From Chromobacterium sinusclupearum (GTDB taxonomy: Bacteria; Pseudomonadota; Gammaproteobacteria; Burkholderiales; Chromobacteriaceae), in contig NZ_PPTF01000010.1 of NCBI RefSeq assembly GCF_002902845.1, positions 1 through 64,000 of the forward strand: a stretch of 64,000 nucleotides of DNA, given 5' to 3'. Both the position numbers and the translations under genes were made by a program. Below, in pieces: positions 28,140-37,186 of this stretch. The notes beneath the pieces are model-generated. The model saw nothing but the letters and a program-made list of their open reading frames with translations, did not search any database and was not told where the DNA came from. Each line of letters opens with the position of its first letter. Within the stretch, counting starts at the first letter, position 1.

Positions 28140-29749
28140 TCGCCCGGACCCAGCAGCGCCTGGCGCCGCTTGACGAAGCCGCGCGCCCGCTCGTTGTTCT
28201 GCGGCAGCCAGTCCAGCAGCTCGTCTAGCGACGCCATTTCCCAGCCCTTGGGCTGGCCGGCTTCGCGCCGGTTTTCCGCGATGCGCAGCAGCATGGCGCA
28301 GCCGTAGTGGCCCAGCCGGCTGTTCAGGGTGCGCATCGCTTCGCGGTGCAGCATGCGCGCCGCTTGCTCCAGCTCGCCCTGGTTGGCTTGCGCCAATGCG
28401 GCGCGGCTATGCTCTTGCAACTCGGCGTAGGCTTGGGCGATGGCCTCGCCGCAAGCCGGCTGCGCCTGGGCGATCTCCTGCAGCGTGCCCAGTTCGTGGC
28501 GGCCATCGGCAAAGCGCAGGCCGATCAGCCGCGCCCATTGCGGCGTCTGCTCGCCGCCTTCGCTCGGCGCCAGTTGGACCGCTGCGGACAGGAAGCGCTG
28601 CGCGCTGTTGAAGTCCACTTCCGGCGCCAGCAGCCATTGCGCTGCCTCCCGCAGCTGCTCCAGCGCCTGGGCCGGCCGTTGCTGCGCCAGCGCCGTCAGC
28701 GCGCGGCAGACGGCCATGGTCAGCGGGCCGCCGGCCAGTTCTTCCTGACGGGCGGCGATGTCGCTTTGCAGCCGGTCCAGTTGCTGGGTCTGGCCGCTGA
28801 CGCAGCGCGCCTGCAGCAGATCGACCATCGCGTCGGGTCCGAAGAAGCTGTTGTTGCGGCCGATATCGACCGCTCTTTGCAGCGGCTCCACCGCGCGGGT
28901 CGCTTCGCCGCTGCGCAGCAGCGCGGTGCCGAAGCAGTGCAGGCGCTGGAAATTGCGCGGCGACAAGGCCACGGCTTTTTCCAGCACGGTGGAGGCTTGG
29001 GCGTAGTCGCCGTCGTCGACCAGATTTTGCGCCAGCAGGTCGTAGGCCTCGGTGTAGCGCGGCGCGGCGGCGAGGACCTGGTCCAGCAGCGCGCTGGAGC
29101 CGGCGCCATCGCCCTGCTCCGCCAGGATGCGCGCCACGCCCATCTTGGCCCAGGGCAGATCGGCTTGGGCCAGCACCGCGCGATACAGCTCCAGGGCCGC
29201 CTCGTACTGCCCCTCGCGCGTTTGCAGCTCGCCGCACAGCCGCAGCGCGTCCAGCCGCTGCTGGCGGCTTTGGGCCTGCTGCGCCAGGTCCAGCAGCGTC
29301 TGGATCGCCTGCTCCGCCCTGCCCTTGTCGAGCAGCTTGTGCGCCGGCGTCAGCCAGGCCTTGCGCCGCGCCGCGGCCTCCAGCCGGTCCAGCAGCTGCT
29401 GGGCGGTGAACGGTTTGAGCACGTAGTCGTCCGGGGTCATTTCGGCGGCGCTCATCACCTGGCCATAGTGGCGTTCGCCTGTGATCATCACCCACAGGGT
29501 GGATAGCGACAGCGCGCCGGTCTTGCGCATCGCTTCCAGCAGTTCCTGGCCGTTCATGCCGTGTCCCAGGTTGTAGTCGCACAGCACGACGTCGTAACGG
29601 CGTCCGCGCAGCCGGCCTTGCGCGTCGGAAGCGTTGCTGGCGGTTTCGGTTTGGGTGACGCCGGCCATGGCCAGGATGGCGCGCATGCCCTGCGCCATGG
29701 TGAGGGCGTCTTCGACGATCAGGACCGTGGTGTTTTCATCGAATGCCAT
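28136..29749 (-). CDS. Response regulator receiver-TPR protein (second of a tandem pair)
   Basis: This 537-aa protein has an N-terminal CheY-like receiver (about 1-130) with the acidic pair VED, phosphoacceptor Asp58 in VVLCDYNLG, the switch Thr in MITGE and Lys in YVLKPF. A long helical region of tetratricopeptide-like repeats follows (LLDLAQQAQSRQQRL, ELYRAVLAQADLPWAKMG, ALSPRNFQRLHCFGTALL). There is no DNA-binding or enzymatic output domain, so signalling is probably by protein contact. It has exactly the length of the upstream paralogue, with the same motifs at the same positions. It is 104 bp downstream of that gene and overlaps thpR by a TTGA junction. Confidence 0.85.
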   Translation of the reverse strand: MAFDENTTVLIVEDALTMAQGMRAILAMAGVTQTETASNASDAQGRLRGRRYDVVLCDYNLGHGMNGQELLEAMRKTGALSLSTLWVMITGERHYGQVMSAAEMTPDDYVLKPFTAQQLLDRLEAAARRKAWLTPAHKLLDKGRAEQAIQTLLDLAQQAQSRQQRLDALRLCGELQTREGQYEAALELYRAVLAQADLPWAKMGVARILAEQGDGAGSSALLDQVLAAAPRYTEAYDLLAQNLVDDGDYAQASTVLEKAVALSPRNFQRLHCFGTALLRSGEATRAVEPLQRAVDIGRNNSFFGPDAMVDLLQARCVSGQTQQLDRLQSDIAARQEELAGGPLTMAVCRALTALAQQRPAQALEQLREAAQWLLAPEVDFNSAQRFLSAAVQLAPSEGGEQTPQWARLIGLRFADGRHELGTLQEIAQAQPACGEAIAQAYAELQEHSRAALAQANQGELEQAARMLHREAMRTLNSRLGHYGCAMLLRIAENRREAGQPKGWEMASLDELLDWLPQNNERARGFVKRRQALLGPGD

Positions 29750-29853
29750 ATTGAATCTCGCGACAGCGCTGTTGGGATGGCGGATAGGCCGCACATGCGC
29801 GGCCGGGGTATGGGTTCAGTTTAGGCGCTGCTTGTTCTCATTCGAGCGGATGC

Positions 29854-31467
29854 TTACTCGAGGTCTGGGTTCAGCGCCTGGTGGCGCCGCACGAAGCCGC
29901 GCACACGCTCGTTTTCTTCCGGCAGCCAGTGCAGCAGCTGTTGCACCTGTTTTTCCTCCTCGGGGAACGGCTGCTTGGCCTTGCTGCGGGTTTCGCAGGT
30001 GCGCAGCAGCAGCGCGCAGGCGTTCATGCTGATCCGTTCGTTCAAGGTTTTCTGCGACAGCAGGTACAACATGGCGGCCGCTTCTTCCAGCATGCCGTTG
30101 CTGGCCAGTTCTACTGCCTTGTTGCTCTCGGTTTGCAGCGTGTCGTAGGCGGTCTGGATGGCTTCGTGGCAGGCCGGATGCTTGTGGGCGATTTCCAGCA
30201 GCGTGCCCAGCTCGTGGCGGCCGTCGGCGAAGCGCAGGCCTATGCTGTGCGCCCATTGCGGCGGCAGCTCGCTGCTCTGTTCCGGCGGCAGCCGCACTGC
30301 GGCTGAGAGAAAGCGCTGGGCGCAGGAAAAATCTGTCTCGCGGGCGCGCAGCGACTCGGCCACCGCTTGCAGCTGCGCCAGCGCGTCGGCCGGGCGGTTT
30401 TGCGCCAGCGCGGTCATGGCGCGGCAGACCGCCATCGTCATCTGGCCGCCGGGCAACTCGTCTACCCGGCCGGCGATTTCGGCCTGCAGGCGGTCCAATT
30501 GCTGGGTCTGGCCGCTTTCGCTGAAAGCCTGCAGCAGGTCCACCAGTATGTCCGGGCCGAAGAAATTGTTGTTGCGGCCGATTTCCACCGCGCGCTGCAG
30601 GTAGTCGGCGGCCTTGGCCGGATCGCCGCAGCGCAAGAGCGCGGTGCCGCAGCTCTTCAGACGGTGGAAATTGCGCGGCGAAATGGCCACCGCCTTTTCC
30701 AGCACCACGGCGGCGGTCTGGTATTGGCCGTCGTCGATCAGGTTCTGCGCCAATAGGTCGTACGCGTCGGTGTAGCGCGGCGCGTCGGCGATGATCTCGC
30801 GCAGCAGCGCGTTGGACTCCTGGGTTTCACCCTGTTCGGCGACGATGCGCGCCACGCCCATCTTGGCCCAGGGGATCACCCGCATGCTCAGCAGCTCCTG
30901 GTAGATGGTCAGCGCCTCGCTCTGGCGGCCCTCGTTGACCAACAGCTCGGCGGCCAGCCGCTGGGCATCGAGCCGGTATTGCGGGTTCTGCGCTTCGCGC
31001 GCCAGCTGCCGCAGAACCTGGATCGCCTGCTCCGGCTTGCCCTGCATCACCAGTTTGTGGGCCGGCGCCAGGAAAATCTTGCGCTGGTGGGCCAGGTTCA
31101 TCCGGTCCAGCAGCATCTGCGAGGCGAATGGTTTCAAAATATAGTCGTCCGGCGCCATTTCGGCGGCGGCGACTACCCGCTCGTAGTGGCGCTCGCCGGT
31201 GATCATGATCCAGATGGTGGAGATCGGCAGGTTGCCGCCCTTGCGCATCGCTTCCAGCAGCTCCTGGCCATCCATGCCTTCGCCCAGGTTGTAGTCGCAC
31301 AGCACGACGTCGTAGTTCTTGCCGCGCAGGCGGTTGCGCGCTTCGCTGGCGTTGCTGACGGCCTCCGAACGCGTGATGCCGGCGGTGGACAGCATGCTGC
31401 GCAGGCTCTGGCGCACGGTGTGGGAGTCTTCGATGATCAGGACAGTGGTGTTGTTATCAAGAGGCAT
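29854..31467 (-). CDS. Response regulator receiver-TPR protein (first of a tandem pair)
   Basis: This 537-aa protein has the same architecture as its neighbour: receiver with Asp58 (VVLCDYNLGEGMDGQELLEAM), Thr in MITGE and Lys in YILKPF, then TPR-like repeats to the C-terminus (WAKMGVARIVAEQG, PRYTDAYDLLAQNLIDDGQY). It starts 24 bp after the pilU stop and is probably co-transcribed with pilT-pilU. The position suggests a role in controlling pilus retraction or twitching, but this is context only. The cognate kinase may be the hybrid kinase upstream of pilT or a distant one. Confidence 0.85.
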   Translation of the reverse strand: MPLDNNTTVLIIEDSHTVRQSLRSMLSTAGITRSEAVSNASEARNRLRGKNYDVVLCDYNLGEGMDGQELLEAMRKGGNLPISTIWIMITGERHYERVVAAAEMAPDDYILKPFASQMLLDRMNLAHQRKIFLAPAHKLVMQGKPEQAIQVLRQLAREAQNPQYRLDAQRLAAELLVNEGRQSEALTIYQELLSMRVIPWAKMGVARIVAEQGETQESNALLREIIADAPRYTDAYDLLAQNLIDDGQYQTAAVVLEKAVAISPRNFHRLKSCGTALLRCGDPAKAADYLQRAVEIGRNNNFFGPDILVDLLQAFSESGQTQQLDRLQAEIAGRVDELPGGQMTMAVCRAMTALAQNRPADALAQLQAVAESLRARETDFSCAQRFLSAAVRLPPEQSSELPPQWAHSIGLRFADGRHELGTLLEIAHKHPACHEAIQTAYDTLQTESNKAVELASNGMLEEAAAMLYLLSQKTLNERISMNACALLLRTCETRSKAKQPFPEEEKQVQQLLHWLPEENERVRGFVRRHQALNPDLE

Positions 31468-31491
31468 GGTGAATAACGGCGTTGCGCCGGG

Positions 31492-32628
31492 TCAAACGAT
31501 ATCCAGGTGGTCTATGCCTTCCAGCGGGTCCCGATTGCGGGCGTTTTCGCTGTACAGCTTGATTCTCAGGCGCAGGTCGTTGATGGAGTCCGCGTTACGC
31601 AACGCGTCCTCGTAGCTGATCAGATCGGCCTCGTACAGTTCGAACAGCGATTGGTCGAAGGTCTGCATGCCGGCTTCGCGCGAGCGCGCCATCACTTCCT
31701 TCAGGCTGGCGATCTCGCCCTTGAAGATCATGTCCGATACCAGCGGGCTGTTGAGCAGGATTTCCACCGCTGCCACGCGGCCGGTGCCGCCCTTGTGCGG
31801 CACCAGCCGCTGCGAAACGATGGCGCGCATGTTCAGCGACAGGTCCATCAGCACCTGCTGGTGGCGCTCTTCCGGGAAGAAGTTGAGGATGCGGTCCAGC
31901 GCCTGGTTGGCGTTGTTGGCGTGCATGGTGGCCAGGCACAGGTGGCCGGTCTCGGCGAACTGCAAGCCGTAGTTCATGGTTTCGCGGTCGCGGATCTCGC
32001 CCATCAGGATGACGTCGGGCGCCTGGCGCAGCGTGTTCTTCAGCGCGATTTCCCAGCTTTCGGTATCGACGCCGATCTCGCGCTGGGTGACGATGGATTT
32101 CTTGTGCGTGTGCACGTATTCGATCGGATCCTCCACCGTGATGATGTGATCCTGATTGGTGCTGTTGCGCCAGTCGACCAGCGCGGCCAGCGAGGTGGAT
32201 TTGCCGGAGCCGGTGCCGCCGACGAAGATCACCAGCCCGCGCTTGATCAGCGCGACATCCTTCAGCACCTCGGGCAGGTTCAGCTGGTCGAGGTTCGGAA
32301 TTTCGGTGTTGATCTTGCGCAGCACCATGCCCACCATGCCCTGCTGCACGAAGGCGCTGACGCGGAAGCGGCCGATGCCCGGCGGATTGATGGCGAAATT
32401 GGCTTCTTTTTTGGACTCGAATTCCTCGGTCTGGCGGTCGTTCATCACTGAACGCACCAGCTCCTTGCTCTGCTGGGCCGACAAGGGCTGCGGCGCCACC
32501 GGGGTGATCTTGCCGTCGATCTTCATCGCCGGCGGAAATTCCGGCGAGATGAAGACGTCCGAGGCGTTCTTGCCGATCGCGTGTTTCAGCAGATCGTGGA
32601 TGAATTTGGAGGCCTGGTCTTTTTCCAT
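31492..32628 (-). CDS. pilU: Type IV pilus retraction ATPase PilU
   Basis: This 378-aa cytosolic hexameric ATPase acts with PilT in pilus retraction. Walker A is GGTGSGKST, the Asp box is TVEDPIEYVH, Walker B is VILMGEIRDRETM and the His box is HLCLATMHANN. The PilU-type C-terminus (DMIFKGEIASLKEVM, then an extended acidic tail) separates it from PilT. It lies 92 bp downstream of pilT in the usual order. Confidence 0.95.
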   Translation of the reverse strand: MEKDQASKFIHDLLKHAIGKNASDVFISPEFPPAMKIDGKITPVAPQPLSAQQSKELVRSVMNDRQTEEFESKKEANFAINPPGIGRFRVSAFVQQGMVGMVLRKINTEIPNLDQLNLPEVLKDVALIKRGLVIFVGGTGSGKSTSLAALVDWRNSTNQDHIITVEDPIEYVHTHKKSIVTQREIGVDTESWEIALKNTLRQAPDVILMGEIRDRETMNYGLQFAETGHLCLATMHANNANQALDRILNFFPEERHQQVLMDLSLNMRAIVSQRLVPHKGGTGRVAAVEILLNSPLVSDMIFKGEIASLKEVMARSREAGMQTFDQSLFELYEADLISYEDALRNADSINDLRLRIKLYSENARNRDPLEGIDHLDIV

Positions 32629-32720
32629 GGCGGCGTATCCTGCTTGGCTGCTTCCAGTTTAGCCCGCGGCCGCTGGCGGCTGCGGGGGATTTTGACCGGG
32701 GTGCGGTTGCGCGTCCGGCT

Positions 32721-33758
32721 TCAGAACGCGTCCTTGTTGCTGGCCTTGGCGCGGGCTTCGACGGGCGAGACCACGTTGCGCCGGACCAGATCGGCCAGAC
32801 ACTGGTCCAGCGTCTGCATGCCGTGCTGCTGGCCGGTCTGGATCATCGAATTGATCTGCGCGATCTTGTTCTCGCGGATCAGGTTGCGGATGGCCGGCGT
32901 GCCCATCATGATCTCATGCGCCGCCACCCGCCCCTGGCCGTCCTTGGTCTTCAACAGCGTCTGCGCGATCACCGCCCGCACCGACTCGGACAGCATGGAG
33001 CGCACCATTTCCTTTTCCCCGGCCGGGAACACGTCGACGATACGGTCTATGGTTTTGGCGGCGCTGCTGGTGTGCAAGGTGCCGAACACCAGGTGGCCGG
33101 TTTCGGCCGCGGTCAGCGCCAGCCTTATCGTTTCCAGATCGCGCAATTCGCCCACCAGAATCACGTCCGGGTCTTCGCGCAGCGCGCTCTTCAGCGCGTT
33201 GGCGAAGCTGTGGGTCTGCAGGCCGAGCTCGCGCTGGTTGATCAGGCTTTTTTTGCTTTCGTGGACGAATTCAATCGGGTCTTCCACAGTAAGAATGTGC
33301 GAAAACTCGTTTTCGTTGACATAGTCTATCATCGCGGCCAGCGTGGTCGACTTGCCGGAGCCGGTGGGGCCGGTCACCAGCACCAGGCCGCGCGGCAGGG
33401 AGGCGATCTCCTGGAAGATTCTGGGCGCCGCCAGCTGCTCCAGCGTCAGCACCTTGCTGGGAATCACCCGGAACACCGAGGCCATGCCGCGGTTCTGGAT
33501 GAAAGAGTTGACCCGGAAGCGGGCGATGCCGGGCAGCTCGAACGAGAAGTCGCACTCGTAGGTGTCTTCGAAAATCTTCCGCTGATAATCGTTCATGATG
33601 TCGTACACCATGTCGTGCACGTCATGGTGGTCCATCGGCGGCAGGTTGATGCGGCGGATGTCGCCATTGACCCGGATCATGGGCGGCAGGCCGGCCGACA
33701 GGTGCAGGTCGGAGGCCTTGTTCTTGACGGTGAAAGCCAGCAGCTCGGAGATTTCCAT
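32721..33758 (-). CDS. pilT: Type IV pilus retraction ATPase PilT
   Basis: This 345-aa retraction motor drives twitching motility and DNA uptake. The N-terminal PAS-like domain begins ISELLAFTVKNKASDLHLS. The ATPase core has GPTGSGKST, TVEDPIEFVH and VILVGELRDLETI, and the PilT-specific AIRNLIRENK motif is present. It heads the minus-strand run pilT-pilU-receiver-TPR pair-thpR. The 175-bp upstream gap contains its promoter and a decayed MITE end. Confidence 0.97.
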   Translation of the reverse strand: MEISELLAFTVKNKASDLHLSAGLPPMIRVNGDIRRINLPPMDHHDVHDMVYDIMNDYQRKIFEDTYECDFSFELPGIARFRVNSFIQNRGMASVFRVIPSKVLTLEQLAAPRIFQEIASLPRGLVLVTGPTGSGKSTTLAAMIDYVNENEFSHILTVEDPIEFVHESKKSLINQRELGLQTHSFANALKSALREDPDVILVGELRDLETIRLALTAAETGHLVFGTLHTSSAAKTIDRIVDVFPAGEKEMVRSMLSESVRAVIAQTLLKTKDGQGRVAAHEIMMGTPAIRNLIRENKIAQINSMIQTGQQHGMQTLDQCLADLVRRNVVSPVEARAKASNKDAF

Positions 33759-33891
33759 ATCGAGACCCGTTGCGAGATTGCGGACGCGCCCTCGTCCGCG
33801 GCGCGGCGGCGGACGGGCGCGATTATCCGTGCATTCTCAAGCGTAGCGGGCAGCTGGCGCAACAAAATCGCGCATCGCGCCGGGCGCGTGT

Positions 33892-33936
33892 GCCGGAAAC
33901 GCATCCCGGAGGATGCTCCTATGTCAACAGCCTCTA
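33892..33936 (-). mobile_element. Decayed end of the MITE family
   Basis: GCCGGAAACGCATCCCGG and GTCAACAGCCTCTA match the outer ~45 bp of copy A in the same order, with a 5-bp shortening between them. The final TAG complement is the stop codon of the hybrid kinase. The rest of the element has been lost. Confidence 0.6.
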
Positions 33937-35682
33937 GCCGCGCTGGCGCAGGCTGGCGCGCAAGCGGCTCAGGTCAAACGGCTTTTCCAGCCTTTCGTCG
34001 AACCAGGCGGCGCGCGGGTCGCTGTACTCTTCCGGATAGGCGGTCATCGCGATCAGCCGCGCGGCGCGATTCAGACCGTCGCGCGCCTTGGACGCCACAT
34101 CGTAGCCGCTGTCCGCGCCCAGCTGCATATCCAGCAGGACGACGCCGAAGGCCTGCTCCCGCAGCCGCCGACAGGCCTCCGCGGCCGTCGCGGCGGTGGT
34201 TACCGCATAGCCATCCAGCGCCAGGCAGTCGGCGAAGGGCTCGCGGATATTCGGGTCGTCATCCACCAGCAGAATGGTCTTGTCCGACGCGGCTAGCGTC
34301 AGCTGGATGGGCAGCCGCACAGAGAATTCTGATCCGCGGCCTTCCTCGCTGCGCAGGGCGATTTCCCCGCCCAGCAGCCGCACCAGCTCCTTGACGATGG
34401 CCAGTCCCAGCCCGCTGCTGCCGGGCCGGCGCTGGCGACCCTGGAAGAACGGCTGGAAGATGCGCGACTGCAGGTCGGCCGGCACGCCGATGCCGGTGTC
34501 GGCGACGCGGACTTCCAACACGGACAGGCCGTCCGCGGTTTCCACGCGCGCCGCGACCGTTACCGCGCCGTGGTCGGTGTAGCGGATGGCGTTGGAGATC
34601 AGGTTGCCGACGATCTGGCGCAGCCGGCAGCCATCCAGCCGCGCCAGCGGCGGCAGGTCTTCCAGCGCCACGCTCAGCTGCAGCCCCTTGCCTTCCAGCT
34701 GCACCCGGTAGGCGTCTATCGCCTCATGCAGTATCTGGGCGAGGTCGACGTCCTCCGGCTGCAGCCGGAACTGCATGTTGTGGATGGCGGAAATGTCCAT
34801 GATGTCGCGCACCTGGGTCATCAAGTGCGCCATGCTGGACTTCAGCCGCGACAACGCGGCATAGGTTTTGCTGCCGGACGCGATCTGCGGCTCGATCAGT
34901 TCGACGCAGACCTGCATCGTCTGCAGCGGCGAGCGGATTTCGTGGCTGATGGTGGCGAGGAAGGTGGTGCGGTCCAGCTCGGCCGCCACCGTCGCCTGGT
35001 GGGCGGCGCGCTCCTGCTCCAACAATGCCTGGTGCGAGGCGACGTCGCGGCGGGCGTTCTGGTAGCGGTACAGCAGGCCGAGGATGACGATGCAGATGGC
35101 CACCCACAGCGCGAACCACAGCGACATCAGGTGCTGATTGCGCTCCTGCTCGCGGTTGCGCGCTTCGCGGGCGCCGACCTCGGCCACGCGCGACTGCACG
35201 GCGAACTCGGCCAGCGTCGGCCGCAGCTGGTCGATGGCGGCGACCAGCGCCGCGGCGTCGGCCGGTTGCGGGTGGCGTACGCGTTCGTCGTGGAAGAAGC
35301 GTTGCAGCTGCTCGGTCAGCGCAGCGAAACCGTTGATGCCGCCTAGCTGGCGGCTGACCGGCGACGGCAGCAGGAAGTCCAGCGTGCGGCTCTGGGCGAT
35401 GGCCAGCCGAGTCTGCGCCTGGCTGGCGTCGATCTCCCCGGCGCGCAGCCGCTCCAGCTCGGCGCGCGAGCGTTCCAGCTCCACTTGCAGCTGCGCCACG
35501 CTCCAGTACAGATCGTCGCCGTGCGGCGGCAGCGCGCGCGCCGCGACGAAGCGCTCCGTCGCCAGATAGATGCCGGAGGCGACGACGAATAACAGCATCA
35601 GCATGCTGGGAGAGGCGCCTTTCCAGGCGGCGCGGAACCGGCGGCCCATGTTCTCTTCTGGCGAGGGGCGGGATGTCGGCAT
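33934..35682 (-). CDS. Hybrid sensor histidine kinase with C-terminal receiver
   Basis: This 582-aa inner-membrane protein has transmembrane helices at about 25-43 and 187-206 flanking a helical periplasmic sensor. The HisKA domain has His247 (ATISHEIRSPLQTM). The HATPase has N box RQIVGNLISNAIRYT, G1 VADTGIGVPAD and G2 SGLGLAIVKELVRLLGG. A C-terminal receiver has Asp in VVLLDMQLG and Lys in LEKPF. It starts 7 bp after the small periplasmic protein gene with GAGG ahead, so the two form an operon. Its stop is the TAG at the edge of a decayed MITE. No output domain is fused; the receiver-TPR proteins nearby could be targets, but this is only inferred. Confidence 0.9.
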   Translation of the reverse strand: MPTSRPSPEENMGRRFRAAWKGASPSMLMLLFVVASGIYLATERFVAARALPPHGDDLYWSVAQLQVELERSRAELERLRAGEIDASQAQTRLAIAQSRTLDFLLPSPVSRQLGGINGFAALTEQLQRFFHDERVRHPQPADAAALVAAIDQLRPTLAEFAVQSRVAEVGAREARNREQERNQHLMSLWFALWVAICIVILGLLYRYQNARRDVASHQALLEQERAAHQATVAAELDRTTFLATISHEIRSPLQTMQVCVELIEPQIASGSKTYAALSRLKSSMAHLMTQVRDIMDISAIHNMQFRLQPEDVDLAQILHEAIDAYRVQLEGKGLQLSVALEDLPPLARLDGCRLRQIVGNLISNAIRYTDHGAVTVAARVETADGLSVLEVRVADTGIGVPADLQSRIFQPFFQGRQRRPGSSGLGLAIVKELVRLLGGEIALRSEEGRGSEFSVRLPIQLTLAASDKTILLVDDDPNIREPFADCLALDGYAVTTAATAAEACRRLREQAFGVVLLDMQLGADSGYDVASKARDGLNRAARLIAMTAYPEEYSDPRAAWFDERLEKPFDLSRLRASLRQRG

Positions 35683-35689
35683 CGCGGCC

Positions 35690-36184
35690 TCAGCGGATAT
35701 CGATGCGGTTGACTTGCCAAACCAGTTTGGCGTCGAGCAGCGGTCCGCGCAGCTGGCTAGGCATATTGTCCAGCGGATAGATCAGCCACAGCGGTCCGCG
35801 CTCGGCAATGTCCATTTTCCGGCCGTCCCGCTCCCGCGCCAAAATCACGCCGTACTGGACCAGTTCCTTGGCGGCGATGGTGTAGGTGTAATCATTCAGC
35901 GCCGTTAGTTTGACCTGGCCGCCGCTGGCGCCGACTTTTTGCAGAATATCCCGCAGCTGCGGGCCGGAAAATGTCGATTTCGGGGTCCAGCTGGTTTGCG
36001 TGACGATTTTATGCTGCGGCAAAGCCTGTAAATCCGCCTCGCTGAACTGATAGGTTTTCTGCTGCGGGTCGGTATATCGGCTGATATGCCCGGAAACGGT
36101 CAGGATAATCGGATTCGATTGCGCCTGAACGGGGAGAGAGAGCCAAGCGGCGAGCAACGAAATACCGATCAGTCTGATAATCAT
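35690..36184 (-). CDS. Small periplasmic oxidoreductase-molybdopterin-like domain protein
   Basis: This 164-aa protein has a signal peptide (1-22, ending LSLPVQAQ). Its single domain resembles the sulfite-oxidase-type molybdopterin-binding fold in reduced form (TVSGHI, WTPKSTFSGPQLRDIL, GPLWLIYPLDN). The conserved cofactor cysteine of true sulfite oxidases is absent, so catalysis is doubtful. It is tightly linked to the hybrid kinase and is best read as a periplasmic ligand-binding or input partner of that kinase. The ligand is unknown. Confidence 0.7.
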   Translation of the reverse strand: MIIRLIGISLLAAWLSLPVQAQSNPIILTVSGHISRYTDPQQKTYQFSEADLQALPQHKIVTQTSWTPKSTFSGPQLRDILQKVGASGGQVKLTALNDYTYTIAAKELVQYGVILARERDGRKMDIAERGPLWLIYPLDNMPSQLRGPLLDAKLVWQVNRIDIR

Positions 36185-36441
36185 GGCGGAGATTCAGCGG
36201 AAGCGGGGCAACCATCATACCGCAGATGGCTGGCTTTCAACATGCATCTGTAATATCTGGCTGATTGATATTATTTCCATTGAAACAAGATAGAATGTGG
36301 CTGCATCGTGCGGCGTTCACTGCCGCGGCCCATGGCGCGATGGGGTGTTCGATTGTGATCCGCGGCCGCTTTCCCTACAATCTTCGCGATAACGCAGTCG
36401 TCATCCGGCCACGGCCGGTATTCGCTCTCGGACCCCTATAC

Positions 36442-37137
36442 ATGACAGATTCCCTCTCATCCCGCTTGTCGCAGGTGCAGTCGCGGCTGCGCGCGGCGTG
36501 CGCAGCCGCTGGCCGCGCCGATGACGCGGTTGCCCTGCTCGCCGTCAGCAAGACTTTTCCCGCGGCCGATATCCGCGACCTCTTCGCCTTGGGCCAGCGC
36601 GCCTTTGGCGAAAACTACGTGCAGGAACTGCAGCAGAAATGCGAGGCGCTCGCCGACCTGGCGGTAGAATGGCACTTCATCGGTCCCCTGCAGTCGAACA
36701 AGACCCGCGTGGTCGCCGAACGCGCGCACTGGGTGCATTCGGTAGACCGGCCCAAGATCGCCGAGCGCTTGTCGGCGCAACGGCCGGACGCGCTGCCGCC
36801 GCTGAACATATGCGTGCAGGTCAATGTTTCCGGCGAAGACAGCAAGAGCGGCTGCGCGCCGGAAGAGGCCTTGGCCCTGGCGCGCGCGGCGGCGGCCATG
36901 CCGAGGCTGAGGCTACGCGGACTGATGTGCATTCCGGAGCCAACCGAGGACGCGGCCAAGCTGGCGGCCCAGTTCGCCGTTTTGCGGCGGCTGCGGGAGC
37001 AACTGAACGCCGAGGGCCTGGCGCTGGACACCTTGTCGATGGGCATGTCGGCCGACCTGGAGCTGGCGGTGTCCGAAGGCGCCACGCTGGTGCGCGTGGG
37101 TTCGGCCATTTTCGGCCACAGACACTACAGCCATTGA
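36442..37137 (+). CDS. yggS: PLP homeostasis protein (YggS/PLPBP family)
   Basis: This 231-aa cytosolic TIM-barrel protein binds pyridoxal phosphate without known catalysis and buffers PLP and amino-acid pools. The PLP lysine lies in LLAVSKTFPA. FGENYVQELQQK, WHFIGPLQSNK, VNVSGEDSKSGC and SMGMSADLELAV are signature motifs. The start MTDSLSS follows family length. It is the first of the yggS-proC-yggT row. The 257-bp gap before it contains an AT-rich stretch suited to promoters. Confidence 0.94.
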   Translation: MTDSLSSRLSQVQSRLRAACAAAGRADDAVALLAVSKTFPAADIRDLFALGQRAFGENYVQELQQKCEALADLAVEWHFIGPLQSNKTRVVAERAHWVHSVDRPKIAERLSAQRPDALPPLNICVQVNVSGEDSKSGCAPEEALALARAAAAMPRLRLRGLMCIPEPTEDAAKLAAQFAVLRRLREQLNAEGLALDTLSMGMSADLELAVSEGATLVRVGSAIFGHRHYSH

Positions 37138-37186
37138 GTTTATTGGCGTCGGCGCGGCCGGCGCCGCAACGCGTCCAGAGGACACC

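Noticed and set aside
36185..36441. A promoter for yggS from TTGATA and GATAGA
   Set aside because: The spacing is 18 bp with a weak -10 match, and alternative pairs are equally good. It was not listed as a feature.
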